From Oryzomonas sagensis (GTDB lineage: Bacteria; Desulfobacterota; Desulfuromonadia; Geobacterales; Pseudopelobacteraceae): a stretch of 64,000 nucleotides of DNA. A program made the position numbers and the translations under genes. Shown in pieces: positions 63,113 to 64,000 of the stretch (within the stretch, counting starts at the first letter, position 1; every line of letters begins with the position of its first letter). The DNA lies in the NCBI RefSeq assembly GCF_008802355.1, contig NZ_VZRA01000001.1, positions 1,172,525-1,236,524 on the forward strand. Direction: 5' to 3'. The notes below the pieces were generated by a model, which searched no databases, had not been told where the DNA came from, and saw nothing but the letters and a program-made list of their open reading frames with translations.

Positions 63113-64000
63113 ATGGCTACTACGGAAAAGATGACGCTGAATATGGGGCCGCAGCACCCCAGCACCCACGGGGTTCTCAGGCTCGTTCTCGAACTGGACG
63201 GCGAAGTGATCACCAAGATCACCCCGGACATCGGCTACCTGCACCGCGGGGTGGAGAAGCTCTCCGAGCACCGCACCTACCACCAGGTCCTGCCGCTGAC
63301 CGACCGCCTCGACTACCTGGCCCCCATGCACAACAATCTGGGGTATATCCTGACGGTTGAGAAGTTGCTGGATATCCAGGTCCCGGAGCGGGCCCAGACC
63401 ATCCGCATCATCATGGCCGAACTGACGCGCCTCGAGTCCCATCTGGTGTGGCTTGCCACGCATGCCCTCGATATCGGCGCCATGACGGTCTTCCTCTATG
63501 CCTTCCGCGAGCGCGAGGTCATCATGGAGACCTATGAACTGATCTCCGGCGCCCGCATGACTTCCAACTTCTTCCGCGCCGGCGGCCTCTCGCAGGATGT
63601 GCCGCCCGAATTCGAGAAGAAGGTGCGTGATTTCATCGATGCCATGCCCGGCAATCTGGATCAGTACGAGGGGCTCCTGACCACCAACCCGATCTGGCTC
63701 AAGCGTACGATCGGCAACGGCGTCATCACGGCCGAGGACGCCATCGACATCGGCATTACCGGCCCGGCCCTGCGCGGTTCCGGCGTGGACTGGGACCTGC
63801 GTCGCGACAATCCCTATTCCGGGTACGAAAACTACCAGTTTCAGGTTCCGGTGGGGGAAAAGTGCGATACCTTCGACCGCTACAAGGTGCGCCTGGTGGA
63901 GATGCGGGAAGCATGCAAGATCGTCACCCAGGCCCTCGACCGGCTCAAGCCGGGCCCGGTGCTGGCCGATTGCCCCCAGGTCTGTTACCCCCCCAAGGAA
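63113..64000 (+). CDS. nuoD: NADH-quinone oxidoreductase subunit D (5' part, runs off the window)
   Basis: The ATG at 63113 follows AGAGGCG; the frame is open for 296 codons to the window edge. The 49-kDa subunit is recognised by NMGPQHPSTHGVLRL, GYLHRGVEKLSEHRTYHQVLPLTDRLDYL, ELTRLESHLVWLATHALDIGA and GPALRGSGVDWDLRRDNPYSGYENYQF. It lines the quinone pocket with NuoB. The remaining nuo genes are expected beyond 64000. Confidence 0.96.
   Translation, partial: MATTEKMTLNMGPQHPSTHGVLRLVLELDGEVITKITPDIGYLHRGVEKLSEHRTYHQVLPLTDRLDYLAPMHNNLGYILTVEKLLDIQVPERAQTIRIIMAELTRLESHLVWLATHALDIGAMTVFLYAFREREVIMETYELISGARMTSNFFRAGGLSQDVPPEFEKKVRDFIDAMPGNLDQYEGLLTTNPIWLKRTIGNGVITAEDAIDIGITGPALRGSGVDWDLRRDNPYSGYENYQFQVPVGEKCDTFDRYKVRLVEMREACKIVTQALDRLKPGPVLADCPQVCYPPKE

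Noticed and set aside
1-64000. CRISPR array, rRNA or prophage
   Set aside because: No regularly spaced repeats, rRNA-like sequence or phage structural genes were seen.

Overview
The window looks like a chromosome segment of a Geobacter-type bacterium (Desulfuromonadia). The evidence is two multihaem c-cytochrome genes plus a cytochrome-domain fumarate reductase, a large porin beside the cytochromes, an NtrC-type regulatory pair, a succinyl-CoA:acetate CoA-transferase-like gene, larB-larC, a type IV pilus retraction ATPase, F-ATPase and the start of a complex I operon. Most of the DNA is G+C-rich with strong C/G third-position bias. The first ~3.8 kb is clearly richer in A+T and carries a different kind of gene, so it is read as the right edge of an acquired island.

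Layout. 1-3.83 kb: the end of a DNA methyltransferase, a HerA-like ATPase and a NurA-like nuclease, closed by nested hairpins. 3.87-9.4 kb: B12-dependent radical SAM protein, CapA-like protein, serS, tRNA-Ser(UGA) and an MFS exporter. 9.5-16.6 kb: a respiratory module with a tetrahaem flavocytochrome fumarate reductase and a porin on the minus strand, and divergently a substrate-binding histidine kinase with a sigma-54 activator; a sigma-54 promoter lies in front of the porin. 16.7-19.2 kb: TetR regulator and CoA-transferase. 20.3-25.6 kb: an octahaem cytochrome of the tetrathionate-reductase family, a second multihaem cytochrome and a divergent DUF3373-like porin. 25.7-31.9 kb: small exported proteins (one behind a Fur-like box), an S4 protein, hemE, VOC and cupin proteins, and an alanine-aminotransferase-like gene preceded by what looks like an Ala-codon transcription attenuator. 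32-36 kb: zeta-like kinase pair, tatA, chemotaxis-type receptor, DUF3187-like protein. 36.1-39.1 kb: leuD, leuC and a LysR regulator. 39.3-49.3 kb: larB-larC-cinA, recA, pilT, recX, alaS and a REC-histidine kinase. 49.4-55.8 kb: argB-argD-argF-argG-argH. 55.8-58.1 kb: GspA/GspB-like pair and a lipoprotein. 58.4-61.4 kb (minus strand): atpE, atpB, atpI, an AtpZ-like gene and hemL. 61.7 kb to the end: nuoA, nuoB, nuoC and a truncated nuoD.

The items most worth following are the Ala-rich leader with competing hairpins before the aminotransferase (30.28-30.56 kb), the methyltransferase-HerA-NurA island edge, the sigma-54-controlled porin/flavocytochrome module, the octahaem/multihaem/porin cluster with non-standard haem motifs, and four dispersed palindromic elements with a shared core but different arms. 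Starts were corrected where a ribosome-binding site, promoter or overlap argued for it. All functional statements come from reading motifs and context; no database search was run.
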